64,000 nt of DNA. It comes from Aggregatimonas sangjinii. GTDB lineage: Bacteria > Bacteroidota > Bacteroidia > Flavobacteriales > Flavobacteriaceae. Positions 27,576 to 37,730 of this stretch are shown here, in pieces. How positions within the stretch are numbered: position 1 is the stretch's first letter; every line of letters begins with the position of its first letter. Location of the stretch: contig NZ_CP040710.1 of NCBI RefSeq assembly GCF_005943945.1, positions 2,119,001 to 2,183,000 of the forward strand, in the 5' to 3' direction. The position numbers and the translations under genes are program-made. The notes beneath the pieces are model-generated. The model did no database searches and had not been told where the DNA came from. It saw nothing but the letters and a program-made list of their open reading frames with translations.

Positions 27576-28121
27576 ATGGAGAAATTTCCACGTCTTGAGA
27601 CGCATCGGCTTGTATTAGATCAAATCATAACTGCCGATATCCCGGATATAGTAGCCTATGCCGGCAATAAAAAAATTACCGATAATACGCGCACCATGCC
27701 TCACCCCTACTTCGCCGAGGATGCCATTTCTTGGATCAACATGGCCAACCAAGGTTTTAGAAATAAAGACAATTATATTTTTGCCATACGGGACAAGGCG
27801 AATAATTCCTTTATGGGCGGTATCGGGCTAACCCTAGAGACAGCACACAATCGCGCCGAAATCGGATATTGGATCGCAGAACAATTTTGGAATATGGGTT
27901 ATACTTCCGAAGCTGTTACGGCAATGTTGAAGTTTGGTTTTCAGGAATTGCAATTGAACAAGATAGTTGCCGCCTACATTAGCACAAATGTCGCTTCCGG
28001 AAAAATTATGGTCAAGAACGGAATGGTAAAAGAAGGCGAATTTAAAGACCATGATATTAAAAATGGTGAGTATGTAACCCTTATTCATTACGGATTACTG
28101 AAAAAAGATTTCGAATCATAA
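27576..28121 (+). CDS. GNAT family N-acetyltransferase (RimJ/RimL-like)
   Basis: A 181-residue acetyltransferase. The order RLETHRLVLDQI, FMGGIGLTLE, AEIGYWIAEQFWNMGYTSEAV (acetyl-CoA loop) and KIVAAYISTNVASGKIMVKNGM is that of the RimJ/RimL group acting on protein N-termini or small molecules. Target not known. Starts 2 bp after the esterase stop and is followed by a second GNAT gene 10 bp on. Confidence 0.85.
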   Translation: MEKFPRLETHRLVLDQIITADIPDIVAYAGNKKITDNTRTMPHPYFAEDAISWINMANQGFRNKDNYIFAIRDKANNSFMGGIGLTLETAHNRAEIGYWIAEQFWNMGYTSEAVTAMLKFGFQELQLNKIVAAYISTNVASGKIMVKNGMVKEGEFKDHDIKNGEYVTLIHYGLLKKDFES

Positions 28122-28131
28122 TAATTGACAT

Positions 28132-28707
28132 GTGAAAACGGTATTTACCTTAGAAGATGAGAGAGTACGACTGAGCCCGCTGCAATCGGATAGTTACGAA
28201 GCGTTGTGGCCCATAGCTAGACAGGAAAAATTGGTACAATATTCCCCTGGTAATGTGGCATCGCCAGAGGGCCTTAAAGCATACGTGGCCGCGGCTCTAA
28301 AGCAGCAGCAGCAACAAAGCAGCATCCCTTTTATTATCTATGACAAGGTTCAACAAGCGTATGCGGGAACTACGCGCTATATGCATATCGATAAAAAGAA
28401 CAACGTTTTACATATCGGTGCTACTTGGATAGGAAAGGAATTTCACGGCAGTGGCCTAAATGACCATATGAAATTCTTGATGCTAAACCACGCCTTCGAC
28501 GAAATGGGTTTCGAAAAAGTAGAATTTCGTATTGATGAGCGCAACATAAAATCGAGAAAAGCAGTAGAGAAATTAGGTGCCATTTTGGAAGGCACACTAC
28601 GAAAGAACGTTTTTCTTGAGGACGGATTCAAACGCGATACCTGTTGCTATGGAATCTTAAAGGAGGAATGGGCAGCGACAAGAAAAGAATTTACTCTTCC
28701 TCTTTAA
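28132..28707 (+). CDS. GNAT family N-acetyltransferase
   Basis: A 191-residue GNAT protein starting at GTG (MKTVFTLEDERVRLSPLQ). Motifs are GATWIGKEFHGSGLN for acetyl-CoA binding and VEFRIDERNIKSRKAVEKLGA. Not a close paralog of the preceding acetyltransferase. Its 3' end overlaps the convergent next gene by 17 bp, a tail-to-tail overlap. Target unknown. Confidence 0.83.
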   Translation: MKTVFTLEDERVRLSPLQSDSYEALWPIARQEKLVQYSPGNVASPEGLKAYVAAALKQQQQQSSIPFIIYDKVQQAYAGTTRYMHIDKKNNVLHIGATWIGKEFHGSGLNDHMKFLMLNHAFDEMGFEKVEFRIDERNIKSRKAVEKLGAILEGTLRKNVFLEDGFKRDTCCYGILKEEWAATRKEFTLPL

Positions 28708-29620
28708 GTATTTTTTGAGTTTCGAAGTATTCTATTTTTCGGGTTTTGTATGTATTTGTGGGTGTGACAATTTGTTTGACCCAATTTCCAAAAGGGTCAA
28801 ACTGATAGAGGTACTCCTTGGTTTCGGAATTGGCTCCCTCTTTCAATATGGTTTTTTCCACTACTCCTAAAGGACCATAGGTATGCGTTACTGTGGACAA
28901 ATTCACGAATTTTTCAAGATTCAAATCGTACGATAGCGTGGATTCCGAGCTTATCTTGCCATCGCCGATATAGGTTTTTTCGATAGCGCTGCTGGGTTTG
29001 CCATCAAAAAAATTCTTAGTGGAAATCGTCTTGATAGGTACTGTGTCCGATTGCATGGTGGTCTTTGTCCGAATCGATTGCTGAAGCTCGCCATTTAAAA
29101 AATACTCAGCCGTTCGGGTATTTTCATCTTCGTGATAGATTATCGAAGTCTCATCAATGCCGTCGTTGGTCGTCTGTATAATTTTCGAAAGGTGCTTTTT
29201 ATCTGTGTAGAAATATTCGTTCTGCTCTAAAAGCTCCTTATTGTACGTTATTATTTTTTCGGTGACTTTGCGGTTCCCTGCAGTGGTGTCCATGGTAAAA
29301 ATATTGGCGATACTAGTGGCCCGCTCCAATCTCTTATCCCTATATTGCTCTACTCTTTTTTCTAGTAACTCCCCTTTTCGATATTTATAAAGTGTTACGT
29401 CATAATCGGCATCGCTATACCTGGTAATCGCCTCGGTAAGCAGGCCATCTTCATTAAAACGGTATTCTTCTTTCCCATAGTCTGTGCTTACCAAGCAGGA
29501 TTTGACCTTCCCACTCAAATCAAAATCGGATACTTTAAAAATGGTAGTTTCTTGTGATGCCCCACCAAAAGGAAGGAGCAGGACAAAAGAGAGCAAAAAA
29601 ATGACTTGAATCTTTAACAT
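28691..29620 (-). CDS. secreted protein with YD-like beta repeats, unknown function
   Basis: A 309-residue exported protein (signal peptide 1-22, cleavage near GASQ). The mature part is a series of short strands of the type YRFNEDGLLTEAITRYSDAD, YFYTDKKHLSKIIQTT and LYQFDPFGNWVKQIVT, weakly like YD/RHS-type hairpin repeats. No enzyme motif is visible. Convergent with the GNAT gene, overlapping it by 17 bp. Likely periplasmic or surface; function unknown. Confidence 0.6.
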   Translation of the reverse strand: MLKIQVIFLLSFVLLLPFGGASQETTIFKVSDFDLSGKVKSCLVSTDYGKEEYRFNEDGLLTEAITRYSDADYDVTLYKYRKGELLEKRVEQYRDKRLERATSIANIFTMDTTAGNRKVTEKIITYNKELLEQNEYFYTDKKHLSKIIQTTNDGIDETSIIYHEDENTRTAEYFLNGELQQSIRTKTTMQSDTVPIKTISTKNFFDGKPSSAIEKTYIGDGKISSESTLSYDLNLEKFVNLSTVTHTYGPLGVVEKTILKEGANSETKEYLYQFDPFGNWVKQIVTPTNTYKTRKIEYFETQKILKEEE

Positions 29621-29760
29621 GGCACAAAATTACTTGATATTATGTGATCACAAAACAAATGGAACCTCAAATCGGTGAAAGGCTTTTTAAAGACGATACA
29701 CTTAGCTCCTCCCCGCAAATGGAGAAAAACCCGCTCTTAAATAGTAAGCCCTTTAAACAA

Positions 29761-29791
29761 CAAACCCGCAAAGCTTCACTTTGCGGGTTTG
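29761..29791. terminator. strong hairpin terminator beyond dnaK
   Basis: Perfect 13-bp stem CAAACCCGCAAAG / CTTTGCGGGTTTG with a 5-nt loop, flanked by T-rich and A-rich sequence on the two sides. It can serve dnaK on the minus strand. Confidence 0.75.
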
Positions 29792-29816
29792 TTTCTATTT
29801 GAAATACAGTGTTGAG

Positions 29817-29924
29817 TTCTTCGAAGTCTATCCTTCGACTGCGCTCGGGACAGGCTACTTGACTTCTTCGAAGTCTATCCTTCGACTGCGCTCGGGACAG
29901 GTTACTTGACTTCTTCGAAGTCTA
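29817..29924. repeat. 47-bp tandem duplication containing the dnaK 3' end
   Basis: Two complete 47-bp units (29817-29863 and 29864-29910) differ by one base and are followed by a partial third (29911-29924). Each unit joins the last codons and stop of dnaK (DFEEVK-stop) to a CCTTCGACTGCGCTCGGGAC segment, a sequence type I know as a dispersed repeat in Flavobacteria. The real dnaK stop is in the copy ending at 29910. Confidence 0.8.
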
Positions 29925-31812
29925 CGTCTTCGACATTGTCACCTTCCGGACTTCCTCCTGCATCTGCTGTTGCCTCACCTTCTGGCGCGGCACCATTTTG
30001 CTGTGCTTCGGCTTGAGCCTTGTACATTTCTTCCGAGGCTACCTTCCAAGCTTCATTGATCTTGTCCAAGGCAGGCGTAACCACTGCTATATCCTTACTT
30101 TCATAAGCCTTCTTCAATTCTTCCAAAGCTTCCTCGATAGGCTTCTTCTTGTCATCGGATAGCTTATCGCCAAACTCGGTCAATTGTTTTTCCGTTTGGA
30201 AAATCATGCTATCGGCTTCGTTCAACTTATCCGCCTTTTCTCTTGCGGCTTTGTCGGCGTCGGCATTCGCTTCCGCATCGGCTTTCATCTTTTTGATTTC
30301 CTCCTCGGTTAATCCCGATGACGCTTCGATTCGAATGTCCTGCGATTTGTTCGTTGCTTTATCCGTAGCGGAGACTTTGATGATTCCGTTCGCGTCGATA
30401 TCGAAAGTAACTTCTATCTGTGGTGTTCCACGCTGTGCCGGTGGAATGCCATCTAAATGAAAACGTCCGATAGTCTTGTTGTCAGCAGCCATACCACGCT
30501 CACCTTGCAACACATGTATCTCGACCGAAGGCTGATTGTCCGCTGCGGTAGAAAACACTTGTGATTTTTTAGTTGGTATGGTGGTGTTCGCTTCGATCAG
30601 TTTGGTGAAAACATTCCCCATGGTTTCGATACCCAACGACAATGGTGTAACATCCAATAACAATACATCCTTTACATCACCTGTCAATACACCACCTTGA
30701 ATGGCGGCACCAATGGCGACCACTTCATCAGGATTCACACCTTTTGAGGGTGCTTTTCCAAAAAACTTCTCCACTGCTTCCTGAACGGCGGGAATACGGG
30801 TCGAACCACCTACCAAAATAATCTCATCGATATCACTTTTTGATAGACCGGCTGCTTTCAATGCCGTCTGGCAAGGTTCGATCGTTCTTTTTACCAAGTC
30901 GGCGATCAACTGTTCGAATTTCGCTCTTGTCAATGTTCTTACCAGGTGCTTTGGCCCAGAAGCTGTAGCCGTAACGTATGGTAGGTTGATTTCGGTCTGT
31001 GCAGAAGATGATAATTCGATCTTCGCTTTTTCTGCAGCTTCGCGTAAACGTTGCAAGGCCATTGCATCGTCACGGAGATCGATACTTTCGTCTTTCTTGA
31101 ACTCATCTGCCAACCAATCGATGATTTTTTGATCTACATCATCACCACCCAAATGGGTATCACCATCGGTAGAAAGTACTTCAAAAACACCGTCGCCCAA
31201 TTCCAAAATCGAAACGTCGTGTGTACCTCCACCAAAATCGAAAACTACGATTTTCTGATCGGTATCCTTTTTATCCATTCCGTAGGCCAAAGAAGCAGCA
31301 GTCGGCTCATTAATGATACGCTCTACAGTAAGACCAGCGATTTCGCCAGCTTCCTTCGTAGCTTGCCTTTGTGCGTCGTTAAAATAAGCCGGTACGGTAA
31401 CCACGGCACGTGTTACAGTTTGGCCAAGATAGTCCTCGGCCGTTTTCTTCATTTTTTGAAGAATCATGGCCGACAATTCCTGAGGTGTGTATAAACGGCC
31501 ATCGATATCTACACGTGGTGTATCGTTGTCTCCTTTTACAACTTTATAAGGTACGCGTTCCGCTTCTTTTTTGGATTCGGAGTATTTGTTCCCCATAAAA
31601 CGTTTGATGGAGTATATGGTATTATGCGGATTGGTTACCGCCTGTCTTTTCGCAGGGTCTCCTACTTTAATTTCACCGCCTTCAACAAAGGCGATTACAG
31701 ATGGCGTCGTTCTCTTCCCCTCTGCATTCGGTATAACAACGGGCTCGTTACCTTCCATCACAGAAACGCAAGAGTTCGTTGTTCCTAAATCTATTCCAAT
31801 AATTTTACTCAT
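29902..31812 (-). CDS. dnaK: molecular chaperone DnaK (Hsp70)
   Basis: A 636-residue Hsp70: ATPase domain with [12 protein letters not shown] at the N-terminus, [13 protein letters not shown] and [10 protein letters not shown]; a conserved linker [16 protein letters not shown]; a substrate-binding beta domain; and an acidic tail ending DFEEVK, close to the EEVD-like ends of bacterial DnaK. I start at ATG 31812 ([10 protein letters not shown]); the 31 residues possible upstream do not belong to the family. No grpE or dnaJ is adjacent. Confidence 0.97.
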   Translation of the reverse strand: MSKIIGIDLGTTNSCVSVMEGNEPVVIPNAEGKRTTPSVIAFVEGGEIKVGDPAKRQAVTNPHNTIYSIKRFMGNKYSESKKEAERVPYKVVKGDNDTPRVDIDGRLYTPQELSAMILQKMKKTAEDYLGQTVTRAVVTVPAYFNDAQRQATKEAGEIAGLTVERIINEPTAASLAYGMDKKDTDQKIVVFDFGGGTHDVSILELGDGVFEVLSTDGDTHLGGDDVDQKIIDWLADEFKKDESIDLRDDAMALQRLREAAEKAKIELSSSAQTEINLPYVTATASGPKHLVRTLTRAKFEQLIADLVKRTIEPCQTALKAAGLSKSDIDEIILVGGSTRIPAVQEAVEKFFGKAPSKGVNPDEVVAIGAAIQGGVLTGDVKDVLLLDVTPLSLGIETMGNVFTKLIEANTTIPTKKSQVFSTAADNQPSVEIHVLQGERGMAADNKTIGRFHLDGIPPAQRGTPQIEVTFDIDANGIIKVSATDKATNKSQDIRIEASSGLTEEEIKKMKADAEANADADKAAREKADKLNEADSMIFQTEKQLTEFGDKLSDDKKKPIEEALEELKKAYESKDIAVVTPALDKINEAWKVASEEMYKAQAEAQQNGAAPEGEATADAGGSPEGDNVEDVDFEEVK

Positions 31813-32065
31813 GCTATATGTTTTAATATTAGTGCTTTTACGTTTTAATTGCGCTTTGAGAATGTCAAACAATATGCCAAGGGCATAGAACTGACAGGAT
31901 GTCATTTTTTACCTACCCCTTTGGGATGAAAGCCGCGATTATTGGCAAAGTATAAGACATAGTCCTCCTTAGGTAAGCGAATACCGGACCGCAATGCTTC
32001 CTGTTTTTTTATATCTTGTCGCCCTCAATCGATTGCCCTTTTAGCAACTGTTTTGTTTCCTCCGT

Positions 32066-33316
32066 ATGAAAACATCCAAATTCCTCCTCCTTTTACTGCT
32101 GTTTACTGGAATAGAATTTACTGTAGCCCAAGAATCCTACAAAGTGACGGCAAAAAGCGGATTGACCATACGTAAAGAACCGAATGCCAATGGTCAAAAA
32201 ATAGGGAAACTGGAATACGGAATGGTTGTGAACATTCTGGAAAAAACCGATTTTACGCTAACGGTATCCGACAATGGAACACAAATTCGAGGCAATTGGG
32301 TCAAAGTCTCGTTCGAACATATCCCAAAAATCATCGCTGAAGAGTCAACCGGTTTTGTGTTCGACGGTTATCTGGAGTTGATGGATTTAAAGAGGACTAG
32401 CACGACAGTAGCTGGCCGAAAAGAATTTGCATTATACAAACTTTCCAGTACGGAGCAAACTGCAAATGGGAAAGTCGGTTTTGTTTCCCTTACCGATGCG
32501 TACAACTTCCGAGATAATGGCAATTCTATGGTTATTGCCAACGAACATTTGGGTGAACAGGAATTCAAAGGTGACAACTATCATGTTTTGGAAGAGCCGT
32601 ATCGAACCAGGTTTTTGAACAGTTTAAGTATCTCGGAAACGGATTCCTTGTTCATTTATCACTTCTTATCGAATGGCGTATTTGCAGCTAAGGTCGCAGC
32701 GATACCTGTGGTGGCGAAAATCAACCCGTACGGTGCTCAAACTCCAATACAACCGAATGACTATCTGGTCGGATTCGAAATCGGGGAAGCCCAAATGCGT
32801 TTGGAAGACGTTAAAGATTATTTTTCGACCACTTCGGTCTATATCGGTGAAGAGAACCCCTTCGCGAAAGGGCAGTTGAGACCCGTGCTTTGGGAAAAAG
32901 TAGCCGCCAGTCGTTTCCCTGCATCGAAGGTGGTAACGCAAGACTCGATAACCGCCGAAATAAAACCGCCAAACGATACTTTTGAATTCACGACGAAGGC
33001 ATCACGGTATTTGCTCCAGAATCTTAAAAAGAACGACAGATTATATGCCAGACATCTTAAAGTCTTGTCTACCGAAAATGACTCCGTCTTATTCGATAAA
33101 ATCTATGACCCTGGGGAGGGTGCCGCCTTATTGACTTTGAATACCGTGCGTAATAAGAAAAAAAACAATCGAATAGCCATTTGGACCGGTAAGCTCTTTA
33201 AGAATAGACCTCCCATTATTACCGATCTTATCAGCCATTCCTTTGGTTGCCCCCTTATTTATTTTTTAGATTCATCCGAGGCACCTATTTACATACGCTG
33301 CGACAACCGACATTGA
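32066..33316 (+). CDS. SH3b-domain exported protein, unknown function
   Basis: A 416-residue protein with a signal peptide (1-21, ending TVAQ) and an N-terminal bacterial SH3 domain about 24-95 (KVTAKSGLTIRKEPNANGQKIGKLEYG). The remaining 320 residues resemble no family I recognise. SH3b domains often bind cell-wall peptides. The stop TGA at 33314-33316 lies 60 bp before the ureohydrolase start, so the two may share a transcript. Confidence 0.62.
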   Translation: MKTSKFLLLLLLFTGIEFTVAQESYKVTAKSGLTIRKEPNANGQKIGKLEYGMVVNILEKTDFTLTVSDNGTQIRGNWVKVSFEHIPKIIAEESTGFVFDGYLELMDLKRTSTTVAGRKEFALYKLSSTEQTANGKVGFVSLTDAYNFRDNGNSMVIANEHLGEQEFKGDNYHVLEEPYRTRFLNSLSISETDSLFIYHFLSNGVFAAKVAAIPVVAKINPYGAQTPIQPNDYLVGFEIGEAQMRLEDVKDYFSTTSVYIGEENPFAKGQLRPVLWEKVAASRFPASKVVTQDSITAEIKPPNDTFEFTTKASRYLLQNLKKNDRLYARHLKVLSTENDSVLFDKIYDPGEGAALLTLNTVRNKKKNNRIAIWTGKLFKNRPPIITDLISHSFGCPLIYFLDSSEAPIYIRCDNRH

Positions 33317-33376
33317 GTGAATCCTCGTACCGTCATGTCAATACCTGTCGAACTATCACGAAATCGCAACAATCCC

Positions 33377-34159
33377 ATGAAAAAAATATATATTCAAGGT
33401 ATACCATACGATGCCAAATCATCCTATCAACGGGGTCCCGAATTAGCGCCACCCCGAATTCGGGAAGCGTTGCACTCCGGTTCGATGAACCTTTTTTCCG
33501 AAAATGGAATTTCCATAGAAAATGAAATGGTGGTAGACCATGGCGATTTTGCCATAGCCGAGTACCTCGATATTGAAAAAATCATCAAAAGAAACCTTCA
33601 AAACGGCGATAAGCTATTTACCCTGGGTGGAGACCATTCCATCACCTTCCCTATTATCAAAGCGCTCCACGAACATTACCCAAAGTTGGATATTCTGCAC
33701 ATTGATGCACATGCAGACCTATATGACAATTACGAAGGTGACCCCTATTCCCACGCCTGCCCCTTTGCCAGAATTATGGAAAATGGTCTTGCCGTTCGAC
33801 TAGTTCAAGTGGGTATCCGAACTTTAAATACCCATCAGGCCGAACAAGCCGAAAAATTCAATGTAGAAATACATCCAATGAGAAAATTGGATTTACATAG
33901 CATCAAAACCTTCAAAAATCCGCTCTATATTTCTTTGGACATGGATGGATTCGACCCTGCCTTTGCACCCGGCGTATCGCACCATGAACCTGGGGGACTT
34001 TCCTCAAGACAAGTGATCGACCTTATTCAAAATATCGATGCGCAAGTAATCGGCGCCGATATCGTAGAATACAATCCGAAGCGCGACTTCCAAAATATGA
34101 CCGCCTTCCTAGCGGCAAAAATGATGAAGGAAATTATCGGGAAAATGTTAGAGATTTAG
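33377..34159 (+). CDS. arginase/agmatinase-family ureohydrolase
   Basis: A 260-residue Mn-dependent ureohydrolase. GGDHSI, HIDAHADLYD, and SLDMDGFDPAFAPGVSHHEPGG carry the two-manganese ligands. The PGVSHHEPGGLS form is more arginase-like than agmatinase- or HutG-like, but substrate cannot be set from sequence alone. I start at ATG 33377 (MKKIYIQGIPYD); the frame extends to a GTG at 33317 with no family match. The stop codon TAG is formed partly by the MITE-like insertion that follows. Confidence 0.85.
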   Translation: MKKIYIQGIPYDAKSSYQRGPELAPPRIREALHSGSMNLFSENGISIENEMVVDHGDFAIAEYLDIEKIIKRNLQNGDKLFTLGGDHSITFPIIKALHEHYPKLDILHIDAHADLYDNYEGDPYSHACPFARIMENGLAVRLVQVGIRTLNTHQAEQAEKFNVEIHPMRKLDLHSIKTFKNPLYISLDMDGFDPAFAPGVSHHEPGGLSSRQVIDLIQNIDAQVIGADIVEYNPKRDFQNMTAFLAAKMMKEIIGKMLEI

Positions 34160-34322
34160 AGACTGTTTGGAAATATGTCGTTAGAATTGTTGTGGTCCAT
34201 TTTTGATGCATTATGAGGCGAAATTTTTGAGCATAGCAGCGCTACGGTCAAAAATTTTAACGAAATAAGGCGCAAAAAGAGGCCCTAAGAAAATAAGCGA
34301 GATATTTCCCAACAGTCTCTTA
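34156..34322. mobile_element. MITE-like element with 18-bp terminal inverted repeats and TTA target duplication
   Basis: The element 34159-34319 (161 bp) begins GAGACTGTTTGGAAATAT and ends ATATTTCCCAACAGTCTC, inverted repeats with one mismatch. It is flanked by TTA at 34156-34158 and 34320-34322. An internal hairpin pairs AAATTTTTGA (34221-34230) with TCAAAAATTT (34248-34257). There is no ORF. The GAGACTGTTTG-type end and TNA duplication suggest mobilisation by an IS5-family transposase, which is an inference. Confidence 0.7.
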
Positions 34323-34404
34323 GATAAATTATAAATCCCGAATTACGTCAATGGCGGATTGGAATATTCGCCTATCTTTAGCCGTACCAAAACCAGTAAA
34401 AACA

Positions 34405-35829
34405 ATGGAATGCATCAGCATTTTTGATATGCTCAAAATCGGGATAGGCCCTTCCAGCTCGCACACTCTAGGACCATGGCGGGCCGCCGAACGATGGATT
34501 GCGGAGCTTAAAGCGACCCAATTATTTGAAAAGGTCATAAAAGTACAGGTTCATGTTTACGGCTCCCTTTCCTTGACCGGTAAGGGCCATGCGACCGATT
34601 ATGCCATTGTATTGGGACTAACCGGTGCCGATCCAGAATTTATTCCGGTTACCGATATTCATCAAATTGTTCGAAAGGTAAAGGAATCCGGAACATTGGT
34701 TTTTGGAAATATCAGAACCATCCCTTTTAAACCTGCCGTAGATATACTTTTTCATAGGAAATTCCTCCCCTTTCATGCAAATGGACTCAAGTTCGAGTGC
34801 ACGTTGGGAGATGGTAAAAAAAAATCGAAAACCTACTACTCCATAGGCGGAGGTTTTGTCGTAACCGAAGAACGTAAAAACGCCAAGCGAAAGATCGCGG
34901 ACTTCAAAACGTTCCCCTACCCTATAGAAAAGGGTACCCAGCTTTTGGAATACTGTACCAGGGAACGAAAGTCGATTTCAGAAATCGTTCTTGAAAATGA
35001 AAGGTCTTTGCGTAGTGATACGGAACTAGATAAACAATTACTGCGAATTTGGGATACCATGCTGGAATGTATGTTCATCGGCTGTCGTACAGAAGGCAAT
35101 TTACCTGGTGGTCTTAATGTACGCCGCAGGGCATTTGACATGCATCAAAAATTAAAAGGAGAGATTCCCCATGAAAACCCTCGTCAATGGCTAACATCCA
35201 TACGCAACACCGAAGTCAAGTTCCGGCAGATTCTGCAATGGGTCAGTTGCTTCGCACTTGCGGTAAACGAGGTTAATGCCTCCTTGGGTCGGGTAGTCAC
35301 CGCACCCACAAATGGCAGTGCAGGAGTGATTCCCGCTGTTTTGATGTACTACTTGGCTATTGAGAACCACAAAGCGGATTTTCAAGAAATCAAGCGTTTT
35401 TTATTGGTCGCTGGCGAGATCGGGAGCATTTTCAAGAAGGGCGCGACCATATCGGCCGCTATGGGCGGGTGTCAGGCAGAAATAGGCGTATCATCGGCTA
35501 TGGCAGCAGGCGCTTTGACCGAACTTTTGGGCGGGACTCCGGCTCAGGTGTTAATGGCAGCGGAAATCGCAATGGAACATCATTTAGGACTTACTTGCGA
35601 CCCCATTGGCGGACTTGTACAAATTCCCTGTATCGAACGAAATTCTATGGGGGCCATCAAGGCAATCAACGCTGCCGAACTGGCATTGGGCAGTAATCCG
35701 GAAGAAGCCAAAGTACCTTTGGACAAGGTCGTGCAAACTATGTGGGAAACCGCAAAAGACATGAGTTCAAAGTACAAAGAGACCTCTGAAGGCGGTTTGG
35801 CGGTCGGTGTGTTTCTGAGCGATTGCTAG
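34405..35829 (+). CDS. sdaA: L-serine ammonia-lyase (iron-sulfur type)
   Basis: A 474-residue single-chain serine dehydratase converting L-serine to pyruvate and ammonia with a 4Fe-4S cluster. The beta domain shows [20 protein letters not shown] at the start; the alpha domain has [12 protein letters not shown]-like [31 protein letters not shown] and [24 protein letters not shown], where the cluster cysteines sit. I start at ATG 34405 because the family begins with MxSIFD. The MITE-like element lies 82 bp upstream. Confidence 0.93.
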   Translation: MECISIFDMLKIGIGPSSSHTLGPWRAAERWIAELKATQLFEKVIKVQVHVYGSLSLTGKGHATDYAIVLGLTGADPEFIPVTDIHQIVRKVKESGTLVFGNIRTIPFKPAVDILFHRKFLPFHANGLKFECTLGDGKKKSKTYYSIGGGFVVTEERKNAKRKIADFKTFPYPIEKGTQLLEYCTRERKSISEIVLENERSLRSDTELDKQLLRIWDTMLECMFIGCRTEGNLPGGLNVRRRAFDMHQKLKGEIPHENPRQWLTSIRNTEVKFRQILQWVSCFALAVNEVNASLGRVVTAPTNGSAGVIPAVLMYYLAIENHKADFQEIKRFLLVAGEIGSIFKKGATISAAMGGCQAEIGVSSAMAAGALTELLGGTPAQVLMAAEIAMEHHLGLTCDPIGGLVQIPCIERNSMGAIKAINAAELALGSNPEEAKVPLDKVVQTMWETAKDMSSKYKETSEGGLAVGVFLSDC

Positions 35830-35869
35830 ACCGATATGCTTTATTTATTCCTAACGAGCAAACCTAATT

Positions 35870-37135
35870 TTATACCTTTATAGTCAATAATTCCTTCCAC
35901 TGTGTAGTATATCTGGGGCTCCGGTCCTCCTTAATCAATTCCCATTCTTTCTTCCGCCGTCCCAAAGTACCAGAACCGACCGTGGCCTTACCATACTTGA
36001 CGTTCAACTGATCCAAGGTTTTCGAGAGCGAACCGCTGTTCATGGAGAAGTCTTCGAACAAGTTACCTTGCAAATGATCGTTCGGAATGATTCCCAACAA
36101 ATTGACACCAACTTTCTTGTACCGATAGCCTGGTTTGAATATTGCTCGAAGCGCCTTTGTCGCCTCGGAAATCAAAACAAAAGTATCATCAGTGGGTATT
36201 TTTAGGGTTATCGTAATCGAGTTTGAATATTGTGCATCTTTATTGCTGTGGTAGTTGGTCGTTAAGGATATTTGGAGTGTCGATGCGCAGGAATGCTGAC
36301 TACGCAATACTTCGGCGACCTCTGAAACGTAATACGCACAAGCCTCTTCAATCAAGCCAATATCCTTCAGCTTTTTTCCGAAAGATTTCGCTGTTCCGAT
36401 ACCCTTTTTTATACGCGGATCGATAATGAGTTCCGTAGCGCGCTCCCCTTGCAGTTCTCGCCAGATGCGCTCCCCTACAACGGTCATTTCCTTTCGTACC
36501 CAAGCTAAAGGCAAACGCGTAAAGTCTAAGGCCGTATGAACCCCAATACGCCGCAAACGATCAGCGTGCCTTTTACCGATTCCCCAAACATCATTGATGC
36601 TACACCAACGCAACGCCCTCAATCTGTCTTTTTCTGTCTGTAGCACACACACATGATCGAACTCGGGAAGCTTCTTAGACATTTTATTCGCTAATTTGGC
36701 GAGAACCCTTGTAGGTGCTATTCCTACACCGACGGGGAGACCGGTATCGCGGAAAATAGTCTGCTTTAGGTCTTGGCCACAAGCTTGATAGGTCTGTACC
36801 CTACTCGCTCCCAAATCCAAAAATGACTCGTCGATACTGTACACTTCCACGGTCGGCGAAAAGCGATGAAGAATATTCACAACACGCTGCGACATTTCGG
36901 CATACAACGTATAATTTGAGGAGAAAAAGGTAACGTCATTATCAACAAGCTGTTGCTTGATTTTAAAGATTGGCTCGTACATTGGTATATGTGCCAGCGC
37001 TTTTGCCTCCTTATTGGCAGCAATGATACAGCCATCATTATTGCTGAGTACCACAACGGGCCTGCCGATAAGGTCGGGACGAAAAACCTGCTCGCAGGAC
37101 GCATAAAAACTATTACAATCTACCAATGCAATCAT
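35870..37135 (-). CDS. umuC: Y-family DNA polymerase V catalytic subunit UmuC
   Basis: A 421-residue error-prone translesion polymerase. Catalytic residues are visible at Asp6 ([15 protein letters not shown]) and Asp102/Glu103 (SIDESFLDL); [10 protein letters not shown] and the helix-hairpin-helix [12 protein letters not shown] follow, then the little-finger and C-terminal region. I start at ATG 37135, which overlaps the umuD stop by four bases (ATGA); the longer open frame to 37171 belongs to umuD coding sequence. Operon with umuD. Confidence 0.93.
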   Translation of the reverse strand: MIALVDCNSFYASCEQVFRPDLIGRPVVVLSNNDGCIIAANKEAKALAHIPMYEPIFKIKQQLVDNDVTFFSSNYTLYAEMSQRVVNILHRFSPTVEVYSIDESFLDLGASRVQTYQACGQDLKQTIFRDTGLPVGVGIAPTRVLAKLANKMSKKLPEFDHVCVLQTEKDRLRALRWCSINDVWGIGKRHADRLRRIGVHTALDFTRLPLAWVRKEMTVVGERIWRELQGERATELIIDPRIKKGIGTAKSFGKKLKDIGLIEEACAYYVSEVAEVLRSQHSCASTLQISLTTNYHSNKDAQYSNSITITLKIPTDDTFVLISEATKALRAIFKPGYRYKKVGVNLLGIIPNDHLQGNLFEDFSMNSGSLSKTLDQLNVKYGKATVGSGTLGRRKKEWELIKEDRSPRYTTQWKELLTIKV

Positions 37136-37500
37136 CTCGCTCGGTGTATCGTATAAATTATAGCACCCCAAAAAATCATCGATTCGGTCATGCCTTCCTT
37201 TGGTATTCGAATGATTTCGAAATTGCCGTCCCTTATTACTACCGCCAAAAGATTAGAGGTCGGGGGTACGGATCGATCAACGATAAGAACATCATTGTCC
37301 ATAATGTTGAATTCGGAAAGTGAATGGCCGCATACACGAATGAAAAAAGTGGCATCGCTGTTTCCTATCAATTCCTGGTGAAGATTAATGCTGGGCTCCC
37401 GGTAGTGAGTGGCGGGACTAGGGAAGCCACTTTGTTGTGATACTCCGGCGGAATGACGCTCACTTTTATGGGTTAATCTTCCTTTTAAATCTATTTTCAT
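37132..37500 (-). CDS. umuD: UmuD-like protein lacking the catalytic lysine
   Basis: A 122-residue S24-family protein whose numbering matches E. coli UmuD exactly: SG at 24-25 with FPSPA (cleavage site), and Ser60 in CGHSL (normally GDSM). At position 97, where the general-base Lys of the FTVKKL strand should be, there is Ile (GNFEIIRI). About 17 residues between this strand and the final WGxIxYxIH segment are missing compared with the 139-residue E. coli protein. Self-cleavage is therefore doubtful. Overlaps umuC by 4 bp. A promoter and a large inverted repeat lie just upstream. Confidence 0.85.
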   Translation of the reverse strand: MKIDLKGRLTHKSERHSAGVSQQSGFPSPATHYREPSINLHQELIGNSDATFFIRVCGHSLSEFNIMDNDVLIVDRSVPPTSNLLAVVIRDGNFEIIRIPKEGMTESMIFWGAIIYTIHRAR

Positions 37501-37504
37501 TAGA

Positions 37505-37512
37505 CAAAATTA
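37505..37512 (-). promoter_or_regulatory. -7 promoter element of umuDC
   Basis: Minus-strand TAATTTTG matches TAnnTTTG exactly and ends four bases before the umuD ATG, so the transcript would have almost no leader. Confidence 0.5.
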
Positions 37513-37544
37513 TGGAATTAATCCAAATAATTGGATTTATTCCA
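37513..37544. promoter_or_regulatory. inverted-repeat operator candidate of umuDC
   Basis: TGGAATTAATCCAA and TTGGATTTATTCCA form a 14-bp inverted repeat with one mismatch and a 4-bp centre, abutting the -7 element. Each arm is itself nearly symmetric. A repressor bound here would cover the promoter. Flavobacteria usually lack a classical LexA, so the regulator is unknown. Confidence 0.55.
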
Positions 37545-37730
37545 TAAAATTAACATCGTAAAGGATTATGTGTCATTCAAAGGCGTTTGGTCTACTACTT
37601 AAGGAATCGTATCGATACCTCAATCGCCGTATTTAAGATCTGAGGAACCTTTAGGTGGTTCTAGATAATCCGAAATATATAATTCCGGAGGCAGTAGTCG
37701 AATACGACTATTAGTTGTAGCCCAAGTATA

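Noticed and set aside
29643-29652. Palindrome TGTGATCACA upstream of the YD-like protein gene, resembling CRP/FNR half sites
   Set aside because: The 6-bp spacer needed between CRP half sites is absent; ten bases may occur by chance.
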